Assembly: GCF_000346465.2 (NCBI RefSeq)
Contig: NC_034014.1
Coordinates: 20,554,367-20,618,366, forward strand
From: Prunus persica
Lineage: Eukaryota > Streptophyta > Magnoliopsida > Rosales > Rosaceae
Direction of reading: 5' to 3'
Length of the DNA stretch: 64,000 nt
Part shown: piece after piece, positions 32,601 through 44,870 of the stretch
Layout: each line of letters starts with the position of its first letter
How positions within the stretch are numbered: position 1 is the stretch's first letter
Position numbers and translations under genes: made by a program
The notes under the pieces: generated by a model
What the model was told of the DNA's origin: nothing
The model's database searches: none
What the model saw: only the letters and a program-made list of their open reading frames with translations

Positions 32601-35600
32601 TTATTCATCATCTGAACTATAATAACTTTCGTTATCGTCGCTATCATCACTCTCGGTCTCCCAATCTTCTTCCTCCTCCTCCTCTATAACTGCATCATCG
32701 GCGTTGCTAGGGCCCACTGCAACATCGTATCGGGGAAGATCACCGAGGTCAATTGTAATTGACTGAATCGGTATTTCGACTGAAGACACTCCTTCTATTT
32801 GAAGCGGTTCTTGTATAACATTTGTATCTCGAAGTGTTTCCGCATCATTTTCCATTGAAGATTCTAAACGTTGGTCAGCCACATTGTCGACGTCGTTGTC
32901 ACTTGGGTCTAGTTCTGGTATATCATACACGTTCCTATGATCCATCTTCTGCACAACTTTCCACCCGTTCCCGGCTTTAGGGTCATCTAGATACACAATT
33001 TGGGACGCCATGTTTGCCAAAATGTACGGGTCGTCATCATACCAAGTTCTGTTAATGTTCACAGACAGTACTCCATGGTCGATTTTAACACTTCCCGCCC
33101 TATTTGGGTTTGTATCGAACCATCGACACTTAAACATGATGACTTGGTATCGATCTTTGTAAAGCAATTGCACGATAGTTGTCAGTTTGCCATAGAAATC
33201 AATGTCTGTACTTTCGCCTCCACCTGGGACATGAACACCGCTATTTTGCGTACACAACTTGTCATCTCGTGCGGCCCCCAAAAATTTGACGCCGTTAACA
33301 TTACAACCCGAGAACAATCAGCGCGAATTGGGCCGAACGCCAAGTTATATAACTCATCACTGTAAGTGGGGGAATTCGATGATTTCAATTTATTCACCTA
33401 ATAGTATACAAAACCATTTACATGTTAGTCTGACAAAATTAAATACTACAATTTATATTTGTCAATTACAAAACACTTATAACTTACAGAATCCAAAAAC
33501 CATTGTGGAAATAATTCACGGTGTTTCCGGGCAACCAAATGTGATGGATGTTCTCGCTTCATCATCTGTTCATGCTCATCTAAGTAGGCCATTATCTTAT
33601 CACAATTGTTCAGTACGAACCAATGCGCTACCTCCATGTCATTTTTAGAAAACGACTCTCCTCGTCCAGGATCTCCAAATGGTCGTGCGCTTTGGGCAAA
33701 AACAGAAAGTTTTTCATTTCTCATACCTCCGTCATTATTGCGGTGAGGACGATTGAAAACCATCTCCACATCTTTTAAATACATTCCATAGAAAGTAAGC
33801 GACTCATATTGAACCCAAGCCTCTATAATTGATCCTTCGGGCTTTGCCCTGTTGCGTACACTTTTTTTCAGCTCTCCGAGAAGCCTGCCAAAATAAAACG
33901 ATATGATACAAATTAGCAAAGTGTCGATAATGATGCATACACAAATGATAAAGATTATATACCTTTCTATTGGATACATCCAGCGATAGTTGACAGGACC
34001 AGCAAGCAATGCCTCTTCTGGCAAGTGAACCATCACGTGCATCATACTTGTAAAGAAAGCTGGAGGAAATATCATCTCAAACTTGCATAGGACTTGGACA
34101 ATGTCATGGCGCAACTGAAACATGTCTGTCCTTCGCAATGTTTTTGCCGTCAGTTGGGAAAAAAATCTGGATAACAACATGATTGGCTTCACCACATCTT
34201 CCGGCAGTAAGTGTCGAATACCCACAGGAAGTAGGCGTTGCATGAACACATGGCAGTCATGGCTCTTAAGTCCAGTAAATTTACCCCCATCGACATTCAC
34301 GCAACGTGCGATATTAGAAGCATACCCATCGGGAAATTTGACAGACGATACAGACTTTAGAAACTCCTTTTTGTCATTCGGTTTCATAGAAAAGAATGCA
34401 AGATCCCTTCTAGCTTTATCACTGTCCCTATTCATCCATAAACCCCTTCGTATGCCCATTCTTTCCAAATCAAGACGAGCTTTGATCGTGTCCTTCGTCT
34501 TCCCCTCGATATCTAGAATCGTGCCCACCAATATGTCGAATACATTTTTCTCAACATGCATCACATCTAGATTGTGCCTCAATTTCAGTTTCGACCAATA
34601 TGGGAGCTCAAAAAACATAGACTTGTGCATCCAGTTCAAATGTGTAGAAGGTCGGGTCCGACTAACTGTTTTCCCGAATGGAGCAAAATCCAAACGGTTC
34701 AGCTGTTCCAAGATCTCATCACCGGACCATTCTCTAGGTCTGAGGCGACGCTCTGTGTTCCCGTCGAACTCTTTATCTTTTTCTCGCCACTCGTGGTCCC
34801 ATGGCAACCATCTCCGATGACCAAGGTAACAAACTTTTCCCGCGTGCCAACCAGAAGTTACATCTTCCTTGCATACAGGACATGCCATATAACCCTTTGT
34901 GCTCCACCCAGAAACCATTGCATATGCTGGAAAATCATTCACAGTCCACATAACTGCTGCTCGCAAAGTGAACATCCTCCCAGTTGGTTTATCGTACGTG
35001 CGAACACCGTTTGTCCATAAATCCTTCAGCTCATCAACCAGAGGCCTTAAGTACACATCAATTGACCTGCCAGGATCCTCAGTTATCAAAACAGTCATCA
35101 TCATGTATTCTTTTTTCATGCATTTCCAAGGCGGCAAATTATATGGGAATGCGAAAATCGGCCAAGTGCTGTGGTGTTGGTTTAGAACCCCATACGGATT
35201 GAATCCGTCATCTAACATTTTGGGGATCAGCAGCAAACTCGGGGAACGTTCGATCGAACTCTTTCCATGCCTCCCCATCTGCAGGATGCCGCATCACATC
35301 ATCGTCTACCCGTTTTTCCTTATGCCATCTCATGTCTGTGGCAGTATGCGTTGACATATACAATCGCTGCAACCTAGGTTTAAGGGGCAGATAACGCATG
35401 ACTTTTTGTGGTATCTTAGTCGTTCTATTCTGGGATGTCATTTTGAACCTCGACTCATTGCATATAGGGCATGTATCCAACGTTTCATGCTCTTTGTAGA
35501 ATAACATGCAATTGTTTTTGCAAGCGTGGATTTTTTCATAACCCAATCCAAGACCGTGCAACACCTTCTGTGCATGTTTATGGTCTTTCGGCAAACAATT

Positions 35601-36176
35601 GTCCGTCGGAAGCATTCTCTTGAAAACCCCCAAAAAGTAATCGAAACACAAGTTCGACATACGATACTTTATTTTTCCGTGCATTAGCTCCACAATGGCA
35701 GTGAGAACGGAAAAGCTCTCGCACCCCGAGTATAACTCTTGGTTGGTATTTTTTAACAGTTTTTCATACTGTTCAAACTCCGCACTATCTATTGGTGTAG
35801 GCACGTCATCTTCCCCTTCCTGATTGATGTTGGTCGATGCGAATGGAAAAGCATCCTGTATAATACCCATGACTTGATCATTAGGATCCACAATAGGTTC
35901 AACATTGTCCACTCTCGGGGCATTTGAAGACGAAGCATGGTCTACTTGTTCGCCGTGAAGGTTCCAAATGCTATATGTTTCAATCATTCCATTCCTTACT
36001 AAATGAAATCCAACATTTTCAATTGTCTCCCACAACGTGTTGTTACACCTCCTACAAGGACAACGGATTCTAGTTGCACCCGGGTTGTGTCTACGTGCAA
36101 ACTCAATAAAATCCTCGATTCCATCCAAGTATTCGTCTGCGCATCTATTCGGGTTCTGTATCCACCTTCTGCTCAT
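32601..36176 (-). pseudogene. CACTA TNP2-type transposase, at least two frameshifts
   Basis: The start is taken at 36176 (MSRRWIQNPNRCADEYLDGI), with the transposase-associated domain RIRCPCRRCNNTLW and zinc-type ACKNNCMLFYKEHETLDTCP. The Transposase_21 domain continues in the next frame (DGFNPYGVLNQHHSTWPIF; NLPPWKCMKKEYMM; HNLDVMHVEKNVFDILVGT), followed by DUF4218-like (FFTSMMHVMVHLPEEALLAG) and DUF4216-like (VIMFKCRWFDTNPN) regions and a very acidic tail (EEEEEEDWETESDDSDDNE). Likely segments: 36176-35211, 35210-33963, 33884-33488 and 33397-32601. At 35210 the text goes from AADPQNVR straight into DGFNPYG out of frame, missing a few residues the family has there. A second shift lies at about 33315-33320, before GCNVNGVKFLG. 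It cannot make full-length enzyme. Confidence 0.88.
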
Positions 36177-36984
36177 AATTCCTGAAACCACAATCACGAC
36201 ACAACAATCACAACAACTTCATACGAAGTTATAATGTCACCTTATGCCTCCGGTAAGGGCCATATCCCATTCGGGAATGCATAGTCCTGTCACGTAACCT
36301 ACGGCTACATGAGATTAGATTTCGACGTGGATTAATTTCGGCAGCATCTCGACACAGTTCTTGAAGTGGGCATAGGTATAAATACCTACGTACCACCCGA
36401 AGAACGTACCGAGATGACACCGAAATCTCCACAATCGAAACCTAATCCTGTAGCCGAAGATTATGTGACAACACTATGCATTACCAAACTGTCCAAATAA
36501 TGGGACAATTCAAGAATTAATTAGACCGCAGTCATGCATTACGCATCCATGCACGAAATCCAACTAATCTCGAACGGGAAACTACGTGTTACTAAACATA
36601 AAAATAAAAGTACGAAGTTAATTTCAATTAACTTCGTACATCACAACACATTGTGCTATGTCACGCACAATTTCACAACATTATACACATATAACTTCAC
36701 AAAAAAATTACAAACATAACAAACAAACTTTTACAATAACATACCTTCTCAATCGTTCTCCACCAATCACAAATATCCCTAACGATAACAAAATTAATAG
36801 CGTTACTACGAATTTACATTAATACATTTAAACAAACGACAAAAAATACATACCCAATGAACGTACTGAATTCACAGCAGAGCAACGGCAGAGAGAGTGA
36901 GAGAAAGGCAGAATGCAGTGGGAGAGTGAGAGAGAGGCAGAATGCACCTCTGCAATGGAATTGGCTAAAATGAAGAAGAAGGAC
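36177..36984 (-). other. CACTA right-side non-coding region, upstream of TNP2
   Basis: Presumed promoter and leader of TNP2. AT-rich, with no recognised motif. A purine-rich GAGAGTGAGAGA stretch is at 36889-36935. Confidence 0.5.
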
Positions 36985-37696
36985 TTTGCGCGACGAACAA
37001 TACAATCCGTCGCGCAAAATGCCGTCGCGAAAACCCACTTTTCCGTCGCACAAAAAAACATTTCCGTCGCGCAATTACCTGCCGACATCAGGTTTTTTGC
37101 GCGACGAATATAATTATCCGTCGCACAAACATCCGTCGCGCAAATAACATTATTCGTCACGCAAGGTTTATATTACGTCGCGCAAATAACATTTATTTCG
37201 TCGCGCAAGAAAGCACCGGCATTACACTTTACGCGACGAAGGTAATTCCGTCGCGCAAAAAAAGTTTTTTCCACCCTGCATTTTGCCGCCAAAATTAAGT
37301 AACCCTCGTTTTCTTACGCGACGGTACATATTTTTGTCGCGCTAAGGCGTCTTTTGCGACGAACATGTTCATCGCGCAAAGTTTTTTACAGCAAAAAAAA
37401 TTACACAATTTTCTGTCCATCTTTACGCGACGAAATATTTGGATTGTCGCGCAATATTGTCATGCGCGACGATTGTTGTCGTCGCGCAAGATTCTGGCGC
37501 CAAAAACATAAACTGGGGTTTTTTCCCCGACCTTTGCTCGACGAAATTATTTTTGGTCGCGCATAGATTGTTTGCGCGACGAAGATTATTCGTCGCGCTA
37601 GTGTTCTGCTGTTTGCGCTACGGTATTTTTTTTTCATCGCAATAGTGATTTTTGCGCGACGAAAATATGTTCGTCGCGCAAACGTCCGTCGCGCAA
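36985..37696. repeat. Right subterminal array of GCGCGACGAA palindromes
   Basis: About twenty copies of TTTGCGCGACGAA or its complement in both orientations, spaced 15-60 bp, ending next to the right TIR. Mirrors the left array. Confidence 0.85.
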
Positions 37697-37718
37697 ATAG
37701 TAAATCGTAGTAGTGATT

Positions 37719-38016
37719 AATGGTGTGGTAGAAGTTAGTTGAATTAACTATGTTTGGTGTTAGTTGTGTTTTTAATGTGTTAGGTGGGTATTTTTAATGT
37801 GTTAGGTGGGTAGTGGCTATTATATAAAGCCACCATTTTCTCTTCATTTGTATCAATCAAGGAAGGAACATTATCATATCTAGAATAGTGTCCCACTACT
37901 CTTCCCACTACTTTCTGACTTTTGATTATCACAAGAGAACAAGTTTCTTCTCTTACCCATTATTACTTCCACATAACCGTACCCACCACCAAAAATATCA
38001 TTCTTTTATTCCACCA
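37719..38016 (+). repeat. 5' LTR of copia-2, remaining 298 bp (after the CACTA insertion)
   Basis: Continues the LTR exactly where the left part stopped. The extra ATT at 37716-37718 is the second copy of the CACTA target duplication. The LTR promoter core (TATATAAAG near 37822) is now cut off from its upstream 83 bp. Confidence 0.93.
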
Positions 38017-38048
38017 AAGTGGTATCAGAGCTGGAAACTCAGAATCAT

Positions 38049-41000
38049 ATGGCTTCAAACAACAACTTGTTACAGCCCCAACTTCCAAAGTTTACAGGGA
38101 AGAATTATAGTCAATGGAGCATCCAAATGAAGGTGTTGTATGCTGCTCAAGATTTGTGGGAGGTGGTTGAAAATGGCTTTGTTGAGCCAAATGATCAAGC
38201 AGTCCTCACTCAACAACAACTCACAGAGCTGAAGGAGACACGTAAGAAGGACAAAAAGGCTTTATTCTTTATCTTTCAAGCAGTGGATGAAGCTATCTTT
38301 GAAAGAATCTCATCATGCACTACATCAAAACAGGCGTGGGACACTCTCTTTGCATCATATAAAGGAGAAGATAAAGTGAAGATGGCAAGACTGCAAACTC
38401 TAAGAGGTGAGTTTGATATGTTACGTATGAAGGAGTCAGAATCTGTTGAATACTATTTCAATCGTGTCATTTCTCTAGTCAACCAACTGAGAATTAATGG
38501 AGAAAAAATTGAAGATCAGAGAGTTGCTGAAAAAATTCTTCGAAGTATGTCCCGAAAGTTTGAATATATTGTGGTGGCAATTGAAGAATCCAAAGATCTG
38601 TCTACTTTGTCTCTTGACAGTTTAATGGGTTCTCTTCAATCCCATGAGTTACGACTGAAGCAGTTTGACTCTGGCCCTGTTGAGCAAGCTTTTCAATCTC
38701 AAGTCTCATTCAGAGGAAGTTCTAGAAGAGGAGGAGGCGGCTTTGCTCGTGGACGAGGAAGAAATAATCAAGGACGTGGCTATGCAAATGACCAGAAAGA
38801 AACTAATGATGAAGGCTCTGCACGAGATTATGGTTATTCAACAGGAAGAGGAGATTATGTTTATCCAAGAGAAAGACGAGATTATGGTTATTCAAGAGGA
38901 AGAGGAGATTATGGTTTTCCAAGAGGAAGATGAGATTATGGTGGTTATTCAAGAGGAAGAGGAAGAGAACAAGGTTCCTCTCTTTCTAATATTCAGTGCT
39001 ACAATTGCAAGCAATATGGGCACATCAAGTCAACATGCAAAAACAAAATAAATGGAGGAGCCGAATCAAGCTTTGTGCATGAAAAAGCTTCTGAAAGGGA
39101 AAATGATAATGTGGTTCTACTTGCATATGCAGCTGCCAGGGAAGGAAACGTGCGTGCAGAAAAATGGTATCTTGATAGCGGATGTAGTAATCACATGACA
39201 GGCAACAAAAGTGCCTTTGTCAATTTCAAGCATACCAACAACTCAGAAGTAAGGATTGGTGATGGTGGAAAGCTAGTGGCCAAAGGATGTGGAGATATTC
39301 TTTTTCTGTCCAAGTCTGGAGAACAAAAAAGAATCTCTGATGTGTTATATGTTCCAGATTTAAATTACAATCTCCTTTGTGTGGGGCAACTTCTTCGTAA
39401 AGGCCATAATATTCAGTTCAGGGAAGACCAGTGTGTAATTAGAGACAAGTACAACTCTCTAATTACAAAGGTCCAGATGTCAGGAGACAATATGTTTTCT
39501 CTGAACATAAAGTATGAATCTTTTGCTTGCTTAAGTGCACTTATCAAGGATTCCTCATGGTTGTGGCATCTACGCTATGAGCATTTGAGTTTCAATACAC
39601 TATCATTGATGGGGAAACAACATATGGTACGAGGCCTACCAACGATACAGCATCAAACATAAGTTTGTGAAGCATGTGTGCTGGGAAAACATCAGAGAAA
39701 TTCGTTTCTTACAGGAAATTCTTGGAGAGCATCCCATCCTCTTGAGCTGGTGCACTCAGATGTATGCGGGCCCATGAACACAACATCAACATGAGGTAAC
39801 CGCTACTTTCTTACATTCATTGATGATTATAGCAGAAAGACATGGGTCTATTTTCTCAAATATAAATCAGAGGTGTTTGATTACTTTAAAGTTTTCAAAG
39901 CTTTGGCTGAGAAGCAAAGTGGATTTGCATTGAAAACCTTGCGGTCTGATCAAGGTGGAGAATTCTCATCCAATGTGTTCGAAAATTTTCTAAAAGAAAA
40001 AGGGATTAAGCATAAGTTCACAGCTCGGTACACCCCACAACAAAATGGTGTGGCCGAGAGAAAAAATAGGACCATTATGGAATTGGCAAGAAGCATGTTG
40101 AAGGCAAAAGCAATGCCTAATCGTTTTTGGGCAGAAGCAGTGGCATGTGCTGTATATCTCTTGAACCGTGCATCGTCCAATAGTGTGGAAGGCAAGACTC
40201 CTCAAGAAGCTTGGAGTGGCCTCAAGCCATGTATTAGTCACTTAAGGATATTTGGCAGCATTGCTTATTCTCATATTCCTGATGAAACAAGGAGAAAATT
40301 GGATGACAAATCAGAAAAGTGCATTCTTGTTGGGTATAGTGAAAAGGCCAAGGCATATAAGTTGTTTAATCCATTGACTAACAAGATTATTGTTAGTCGT
40401 GATGTCAAGTTCAATGAAGAAGAAGCATGGAATTGGAGTGAAGCTGAAAATCAAAGTCCAATACTGTTAGACATTGGCCTTGAAAATCCAAATTTAACTC
40501 CACCAACAACTCCATCATCACAGGAATCTTCATCACAAGGGTCATCATCAACTTCTTCTAGTGATAGCAGTGAGGAAGAAGAAATTTGCAGAGGACAAAG
40601 GAGATCAACAAGAGCTCATCAACCATCCACAAGGTACCCATCTAGTGATTATGTTTTGATCACTAATGGTGGCACAAATTTTGCTCTATTTGTAGATGCA
40701 GACCCAATTATGTTTGAAGAGGCTTCAAAGGATGAAAAATGGGTAAAGGCTATGGATCAAGAAATTGATTCCATTAAGAAAAATGACACATGGGAGCTGG
40801 TTGATCTTCCTCAAGGAAAGAAGCCTATAGGAGTAAAATGGGTGTATAAGACCAAGTTGAATGCTCAAGGAGAAGTTGGGAAATACAAAGCTCGCTTGGT
40901 AGCTAAAGGCTACAAGCAAAATTATGGAATTGATTACAATGAAGTTTTTGCTCCAGTTGCACGCTTTGACACCATCCGAATGGTGTTAGCTCTTGCTGCC

Positions 41001-42230
41001 CAAAATTGTTGGAAAGTCTTTCAAATGGACGTTAAATCAGCGTTCTTGCAAGGTTTTTTGGAAGAAGAAGTGTATGTTGCTCAACCTCCAGGTTATGTGC
41101 AGGGAAATGAAGAAACAAAAGTGTGTAGATTGAAGAAGGCTTTATATGGTTTGAAACAAGCTCCAAGAGCTTGGTACAGTCGGATTGATGCATTTTTCCA
41201 AGAGTATGGGTTTCACAAATGCCCATATGAGCATACTCTTTACACCAAGAAGAACTCTCAAGGTGAGATTTTGATTGTCTGCTTATATGTGGATGACTTA
41301 ATATTTACTGGGAGTAATGCTCAAATGTGTGATAATTTCAAGATGATTATGTCACAAAGATTTGAAATGACAGACCTTGGTTTGCTTCATTTCTTTCTTG
41401 GAATTGAAGTCAAACAAAATGAGAATGGTATCTATATTTCACAAAAGAAATACGCAAAGGAATTGTTGAAAAGGTTCAGGTTGGAAAATGCAAAGTCAAT
41501 TGCTACTCCAATGGAGGTTGGTGTTAAGATAGGTAAGAATGATGGAAGCACAATGGTAAATCAAACTTTGTTTCGAAGTCTAGTGGGTGGCCTCTTGTAT
41601 TTAACTACAACAAGGCCAGATCTTACATATGCAGTAAGCTTCCTCAGCCGTTTCATGGAGTCACCAAAAGATGTTCATTGGGAGCTTGGAAAGAGAATCC
41701 TAAGATATGTGGTTGGAACTATCAATTATGGTTTGCATTATAATCCTGTTCAGAATCTAAATTTGACTGGCTACAGTGACAGTGACTTGGGTGGAGATGT
41801 TGATACTTGCAAAAGCACATCTGGTTATGTCTTTAGCATTGGCTCAAGTACGACTTCATGGTCCTCCAAAAAGCAATCTATAGTGGCACTTTCAACTACA
41901 GAATCTGAGTATGTTGCTCTTGCATCAGCGGGTTGTCAAGCTAGGTGGCTGAAAAGCATTTTAGAAAAGATGGGTCAAGTTCAAGAAGGACCTACAAAGT
42001 TGTTCTGCGACAACAAATCAACTATTTGTCTTTCCAAATATCCAATGTTTCACAGCAAGAGTAAGCATATCAAGATCAAGTTTCATTTCATCAGAGAGCT
42101 AATCAAAGATAAAGAAGTTGAGGTTCTGTATTGCAAGTCCCAAGATCAGCTGGCAGATTTGTTCACCAAACCGTTGAAGAAGGAGCTGCTCATCAAGATG
42201 AGAAAATTAATTGGCGTAAATGAAGTCTAG
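38049..42230 (+). pseudogene. copia-2 gag-pol polyprotein, one frame with three stops
   Basis: One continuous frame of 1394 codons from ATG 38049, interrupted only by TGA 38931-38933, TAA 39660-39662 and TGA 39792-39794; no frameshift was found. Domain order is gag (UBN2 type), an arginine/glycine-rich tandem stretch (about 38820-38960), zinc knuckle CYNCKQYGHIKSTC, protease WYLDSGCSNHM, GAG-preintegrase WHLRYEHLS, integrase (FIDDYSRKTW; RSDQGGEF; YTPQQNGVAERKNR), reverse transcriptase (QMDVKSAFLQG; LYVDDLIFTG) and RNase H (GYSDSDLGGD; LFCDNKSTICLS). The integrase-before-RT order defines Ty1-copia. With these stops the copy cannot make a full polyprotein unless they are read through, so any further movement would need proteins from another copy. 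Confidence 0.93.
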
Positions 42231-42242
42231 CTTAAGGGGGGA

Positions 42243-42623
42243 TGTTAAAGTAATCTAGACTTCATTAATAGTCGGCTGGTAACTTTGAAATATTTGGCAG
42301 TTTGTTAGTAGTTGTGTGTTAAATTAATGGTGTGGTAGAAGTTAGTTGAATTAACTATGTTTGGTGTTAGTTGTGTTTTTAATGTGTTAGGTGGGTATTT
42401 TTAACGTGTTAGGTGGGTAGTGGCTATTATATAAAGCCACCCTTTTCTCTTCATTTGTATCAATCAAGGAAGGAACATTATCATATCTAGAATAGTGTCC
42501 CACTACTCTTCCCACTACTTTCTGACTTTTGATTATCACAAGAGAACAAGTTTCTTCTCTTACCCATTATTACTTCCACATAACCGTACCCACCACCAAA
42601 AATATCATTCTTTTATTCCATCA
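42243..42623 (+). repeat. 3' LTR of copia-2
   Basis: Matches the reconstructed extent of the 5' LTR over 381 bp. It holds a TATATAAAG box near 42428, a likely promoter core. Confidence 0.93.
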
Positions 42624-43733
42624 TTGTAGACTCTGCTCCACTCTGTGAGTGACTTTTTAGAAGACAAAAGACCACTTAAGGCTACAATTGCAAGAGGTAG
42701 GCCTTCACACTTTTCCACAAGTTCCCGAGCTAATGGCAGAAGTTCAGGTGAACAAGATTTGTTATGATAACTTGAGAATGCTTTCATGCTGAAGAGCTCC
42801 CACGCAACACTCTTTCCCAGCGATGGGATCTTGTGAACATGGCTTTCAACTCCAAAAGAATAGGATGCTATGTCTTCTCTTCGAGTTGTAAGCATGACTC
42901 GACTTCCAAGTTGTTTATCCGGAAATGAAAACCTTATTCTCTCCCATAGAAGTATATCCCACACATCATCCAATACAACTAGGTACCTTTTAGTTTCCAA
43001 GTAGTTCACCAAAATCTCGAGCAATTCGTTATAGCTCATGACATTTATGTCTGCAGGGACCTCTTCTTTCCTTGCTTTGTGTGGAATTCTTTGATCAATC
43101 TTCTAAGCAAGTCTTCAATCACGTAAGATTGGGAAACAGTAATCCAAGCATAGCACTCGAAATGGCTCTTCACAGCGTCGTTGGTGAAAGCCCTTGCAAC
43201 TAGAGTTGTCTTGCCTGATCCTCCCATCCCCAACACGGAGACAATAGTTTGGCGTTGCTCTTTGTTCATCAGCCATCCCATTAAAATTTTCTTACCGCCT
43301 TCAATCCCAACGAGTTCATCATCCTTATGGTAAAGAGAAGACTCCGCTTGGTTCTGCACCCATCTGCGAATATCTTCAGAAGTACTTCTTCCTTCTACAG
43401 ACGCTTATACCAAAGCGTCTTCAGAAAGTGAATGGTTTTGTTGATCCATCTTGCAAATGGACCGCCGCTTTGCTGCTCGTACATGTGATACATAAACTCA
43501 TCAATGATGTGTTCAACATCATTGGCCAAGTCTCAAACGCTTGCGACCCACGCTTTCTCTACTTCTGTGTGTGCTTTATTGCCGCCATTGACATCCTCTA
43601 AGAAGGATTTCATGACCACCAACTCCTGCTTAATCTCATCAACTTGATGACCAACACCCGCTATGGAGGCTGCTTCACTCTCAAGAATGGCTACAAATTT
43701 GCCAATGAAGATGTCTGCAGCAACTGATGCCAT

Positions 43734-44452
43734 AATGGCCTAATTTTGGTAAATGCTTAATCAAAAGAACAAATCTGACATTGATTTAGGGGAGCAATCA
43801 ATCTTATGTATATTCGAAAAAGCATTTAAGTAATCGTTGTTATAAGAGGAAATAAAACAACTGTTGGGAATATGCTCTCTCAACTGGCCAATATCACATT
43901 TCGCAATAAGACAAGTACGGAGATTAAACAACTGTTGGGGATTCTCCAATGCATTTGATGATGAATGGATTGTGATAACTTTAAGTCATCCGAATCGATT
44001 ACATTCGCCTAGTAAACAATGGTAAACAAGTAATGCCTGCCAAGGTATTTGGCGTTTAGGATCTCTCCTTCAAGATATTAAAAGTTTATGCCAACTGATA
44101 CACGTTAAGCAAGTTCTAACAAATTTTGACGGAAATATCAATAAAACATCAATATCAATTAAAATTAAATAAAAACCTTTGAGATATATGTTTATTTTAG
44201 TCAATTATTAGAAATTAATCAAACTTAATTGTTTGGTGGGCTTGTGTGGCTTGTAGGATAGAGACTATCTTCGAACCTTCCACGGGAATGAGGCAAGTAT
44301 TTTCCTTTATATATACATGCATTGAAGTTAATTTGTTTCATAATTACCTTACCCAATATATAGTGCTCATGTGTTGGATTTGAATGTTTGACTCTGATAT
44401 GAACTTGGCTCAATGTGTGGCCTACTATGTGGTGATCCCACGTGAGGGAGCA
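43734..44452. other. NLR2 upstream region
   Basis: The first bases upstream of the NLR2 ATG (GGCCATTATGGC context) resemble those of NLR3 (56700-56735). No gene in the remaining 0.7 kb. Confidence 0.5.
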
Positions 44453-44621
44453 TGTTGAAGAATATATAAATATCATATTGAAAACTTGACAAAATAAATT
44501 ACAACTTATAATAAGTGATTCCACTATTAATTGCACCGAGACCTTTTGTAATAAAACCCCACCCTTATTGGGCTTTATAAGTGGTTAAGTTGGGGGTAAT
44601 ATCGGTGTTGCTAGTAGTGGA
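44453..44621 (+). mobile_element. Probable LTR fragment with adjoining polypurine tract
   Basis: GTGAGGGAGCA just before TGTTGAAGAATATATAAA looks like a polypurine tract followed by an LTR start. The sequence continues to a TTTATAAGTGG box. No partner LTR, target duplication or coding part was found here, so the boundaries and the call are tentative. Confidence 0.4.
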
Positions 44622-44870
44622 TAGTAGTTTAAACCTTTCACTCTTGCTCTCTGTTTTACCCAAACAAACCCTAATTATTCTAATTCAAAAAATAAAAATA
44701 AAGAAAAATAAATCAATTTCCAATCTCTGCACTCACAGCCTCGGCCAAAAGAAAATAATGGAAACCCAAGGGGGATTAGCCTATTGCACAAATGCAAAGC
44801 AACCCAGCCAAACTTCGACAAGAAGAAAAGCCACTCAGACGCATAGATTGTTTTCGATTTAGCCACTATC
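44622..44870. repeat. Dispersed 0.25-kb repeat, copy 1
   Basis: Closely matches 63589-63821 in the same orientation (TAGTAGTTTAAAC start; CCAATCTCTGCACTCACAGC; GGGATTAGC; CATAGATTGTTTTCGATTTA end). Similarity stops at both ends. No recognised gene; a short ATG frame (METQGGLAYCTNAKQ) is partly shared between copies but differs afterwards. Confidence 0.85.

Larger units (their letters stand above)
26867..37715 (-). mobile_element. CACTA (En/Spm, CMC) DNA transposon, 10.85 kb, nested in the copia-2 LTR
   Basis: The termini are CACTACTAC at 26867 and its reverse complement GTAGTAGTG ending at 37715. Similarity of the inverted ends extends about 30 bp to TTTGCGCGACG. The 3-bp target duplication ATT (26864-26866, 37716-37718) is exact, and the empty site is seen in the other LTR. 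Both ends hold arrays of a GCGCGACGAA motif, as expected for CACTA subterminal repeats. On the minus strand it encodes TNP2 (36176-32601, frameshifted) and a Transposase_24 protein (29408-27747, open). A host B3 gene fragment lies between them on the opposite strand. Because it sits inside a young LTR, this is the most recent large insertion that can be ordered in the window. Confidence 0.96.
26784..42623 (+). mobile_element. Young Ty1-copia LTR retrotransposon (copia-2) interrupting NLR2
   Basis: The 5' LTR is 26784-26866 plus 37719-38016 (381 bp once the nested CACTA is removed) and the 3' LTR is 42243-42623 (381 bp). By eye they differ at three positions. The target duplication is TTGTA (26779-26783, 42624-42628). 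The PBS TGGTATCAGAGC for initiator Met tRNA is at 38020-38031 and the polypurine tract is at 42233-42242. Without the CACTA the element is about 5.0 kb and complete. The LTR ends are TGTTAAAG and CCA(C/T)CA. The single polyprotein frame has three stops (see its own entry). Confidence 0.95.
25330..43733 (-). pseudogene. NLR2: CC-NBS-LRR pseudogene split by nested transposons
   Basis: The 5' part (43733-42624) and 3' part (26783-25330) are one gene. The break falls in the same spot of the coding sequence and is bordered on both sides by TTGTA (42624-42628, 26779-26783), the target duplication of copia-2. The 5' part has MASVAADIFIGKFVAILESE, P-loop GMGGSGKTT and kinase-2 YLVVLDDVW; the 3' part has RNBS-D CFLYCCLFPED, MHD KMHDLLREI and LRRs. 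Further lesions: an in-frame stop right after WVASV (about 43532), a missing segment of about 100 bp between the coiled coil and the NBS (about 43400), a frameshift near 43045, and a deletion with frameshift in the LRR near 26175. The paralogue NLR1 is intact over all these places. It faces NLR1 tail to tail. Confidence 0.92.

Noticed and set aside
34122..34820. 232-codon open frame on the plus strand
   Set aside because: Antisense shadow of the TNP2 coding exon; composition and motifs follow the minus-strand gene.
44581..44862. Possible 93-codon gene in the dispersed repeat
   Set aside because: The second copy at 63.6 kb does not keep the same frame throughout, so it is treated as a repeat, not a gene.
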